Shown: positions 63,057-64,000 of the stretch, piece after piece | Position numbering within the stretch: the stretch's first letter is position 1 | Layout of the letters: the number at the start of each line of letters is the position of its first letter | Source: Ypsolopha sequella | Lineage: Eukaryota > Arthropoda > Insecta > Lepidoptera > Ypsolophidae | Assembly: GCA_934047225.1 (NCBI GenBank) | Contig: OW203983.1 | Span: forward strand, 41,598,310-41,662,309 | Reading direction: 5' to 3' | Length of the DNA stretch: 64,000 nt | Program-made: the position numbers and the translations under genes | Notes under the pieces: model-generated | Databases searched by the model: none | Seen by the model: only the letters and a program-made list of their open reading frames with translations | What the model was told of the DNA's origin: nothing

Positions 63057-63755
63057 TTTTCAATGCATGTGCTCGTAAACGCCCACTTTTTATGCATCAA
63101 AACCGAACAGAAAGTCGATTATTTTGCCCTAGGGCTTTATTATTATTATTATTTTTTATTTATTTGCAATGGTTGGCTAACCTGCAGCCTTTCCTGTGTA
63201 CCATCAGTGGCGTGCACAGAACTTTTTGCTGGAAAAGCATACAATTGGTCAAGAACAACAATAAAAAAAATATGAAAAAATTTAAATATCACTTTGAAAA
63301 AAAAAAGTTTGTATAGGAAATTTTCACTCTAGGGTAGACATTGTCTACCCTGGCGTCATACAAAATTTTTTTTTTCAAAGTGATATTTAAATTTTTTCAT
63401 ATTTTTTTTATTGTTGTTCTTGACCAATTGTATGCTTTTCCAGCAAAAAGTTCTGTGCACGCCACTGTGTACCATAGATGTTATACTTCTTTTTCCACTG
63501 TTTAACGGCTCTGGATACAATCCTTTTGAGCCAATTAAAGTTATAATTAAAAAAGATAGTTAAAATGATAGTTTAAAGTTCACAAGATTATATTTGTTTT
63601 CATTTCCTCACACTATGCATTGAAAAACGTAGTATGATACACGGGCGTAAAAGCAATAAATTACTCGGTTACGTTTAAAACACTCGCTACGCTCGTGTTT
63701 TAAATCGTCCTTGTAGTTTATTCCTTTTCGCCCTTGTAGCATAAACTACTATTAA
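63057..63755 (-). repeat. Repeat E, copy 2, interrupted by a hAT-type MITE
   Basis: Inverted relative to the copy at 12375-13577 and matching it on both sides of the insertion. It lacks the 804-bp element found there, and carries a different insertion (63205-63467) absent there. Confidence 0.85.
63205..63467. mobile_element. Palindromic hAT-type MITE (263 bp), 8-bp target duplication
   Basis: TGTACCAT flanks both sides (63197-63204 and 63468-63475). Termini CAGTGGCGTGCACAGAACTT and its complement; the arms pair for about 105 bp, and the centre has 'agggtagaca' / 'tgtctaccct'. The copy of repeat E at 12 kb shows the empty site ('ctatggtacacaggaaagg' on that strand). No ORF of its own. Confidence 0.9.
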
Positions 63756-63830
63756 ATATAGGTTTACAAACAGAACAAATTTTCTTATGAGTTATCGCAA
63801 GAAGGATAAATAAAAGAGCAATTACAAAAG

Positions 63831-63836
63831 TTTATT
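63831..63836 (-). terminator. Polyadenylation signal
   Basis: AATAAA on the minus strand, 26 bp beyond the stop codon of the terminal exon at 63932-63863. Spacing and orientation suit a 3' end here. Confidence 0.55.
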
Positions 63837-63862
63837 GAATGCAGCTTTCATACATAATTGAT

Positions 63863-63932
63863 CTATGACTCATCTTCTTTTTCGGGCCAGTGGAAAAGAG
63901 TCTTCTGAAATTGTCCGTAATGACAATCTGGA
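63863..63932 (-). CDS. Candidate terminal exon of an unidentified host gene
   Basis: A minus-strand acceptor (pyrimidine-rich, ending TTTCAG, 63940-63933) opens a 70-base exon. It starts with the last base of a codon split by the intron and then encodes 'PDCHYGQFQKTLFHWPEKED' plus Glu-Ser and TAG at 63865-63863. A polyadenylation signal follows at 63836-63831. The other exons would lie beyond the right edge of the window. I do not recognise the family from this short C-terminus. The combination of a good acceptor, open frame, stop and polyadenylation signal is what supports it. Confidence 0.45.
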
Positions 63933-64000
63933 CTGAAACAATAAAAGACATCATTTCAATACATATATATCTAATAAAAAAGTAGAATCTGGTGTGTCTG

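Overview
The window is AT-rich nuclear DNA of an insect, most likely a moth or butterfly. The reasons are the lepidopteran-style serine protease homolog, a tRNA-derived SINE with a lepidopteran-type body, and dispersed repeats that I recall as widespread in Lepidoptera (the 'GGTTCCGTA ... ACTTGGCCGGTTTTT' family). It is overwhelmingly made of transposable elements. I see one well-supported but partial host gene, one terminal exon of another, and one candidate spliced non-coding transcript.

Layout. 1-8.2 kb: decayed repeats and a LINE fragment split by a hAT derivative. 8.7-11.4 kb: four coding exons of a secreted chymotrypsin-fold protein (minus strand), with transposons in its introns. 12.4-13.6 kb: a repeat (here 'E') interrupted by a hAT-type element with a perfect 8-bp target duplication. 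14.8-17.0 kb: repeat 'B' and nested foldbacks. 19.2-26.1 kb: a 6.8-kb interval bounded by 30-bp inverted repeats and a 7-bp direct repeat; inside are a Helitron helicase tail, a MITE ('G') and a LINE inserted into that MITE with a 13-bp target duplication. 27-33 kb: MITEs, a 163-bp-arm hairpin and a 133-bp minisatellite. 34.2-37.7 kb: TATA box plus a chain of exon-like blocks with good splice sites and no long ORF. 36.9-42.1 kb: tandem arrays, a LINE 3' end and more MITEs. 42.9-46.3 kb: TTAA-flanked MITEs, one nested in repeat B. 48.0-49.1 kb: a 330-bp-arm foldback. 49.5-56.1 kb: two PIF/Harbinger transposons in opposite orientation, 30 bp apart. 56.5-64 kb: a SINE, foldbacks, MITEs, the second copy of repeat E carrying another hAT-type MITE, and a terminal exon at the right edge.

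How it works together. The most functional system is the left Harbinger element: inverted ends, a 3-bp target duplication, an intact 354-residue DDE transposase and a convergent three-exon gene for its Myb/SANT-like partner. Its neighbour has premature stops in both genes but keeps its ends, so it could only be moved in trans. Because several repeat families occur two or more times here, the window supplies its own empty sites; these prove several insertions directly.
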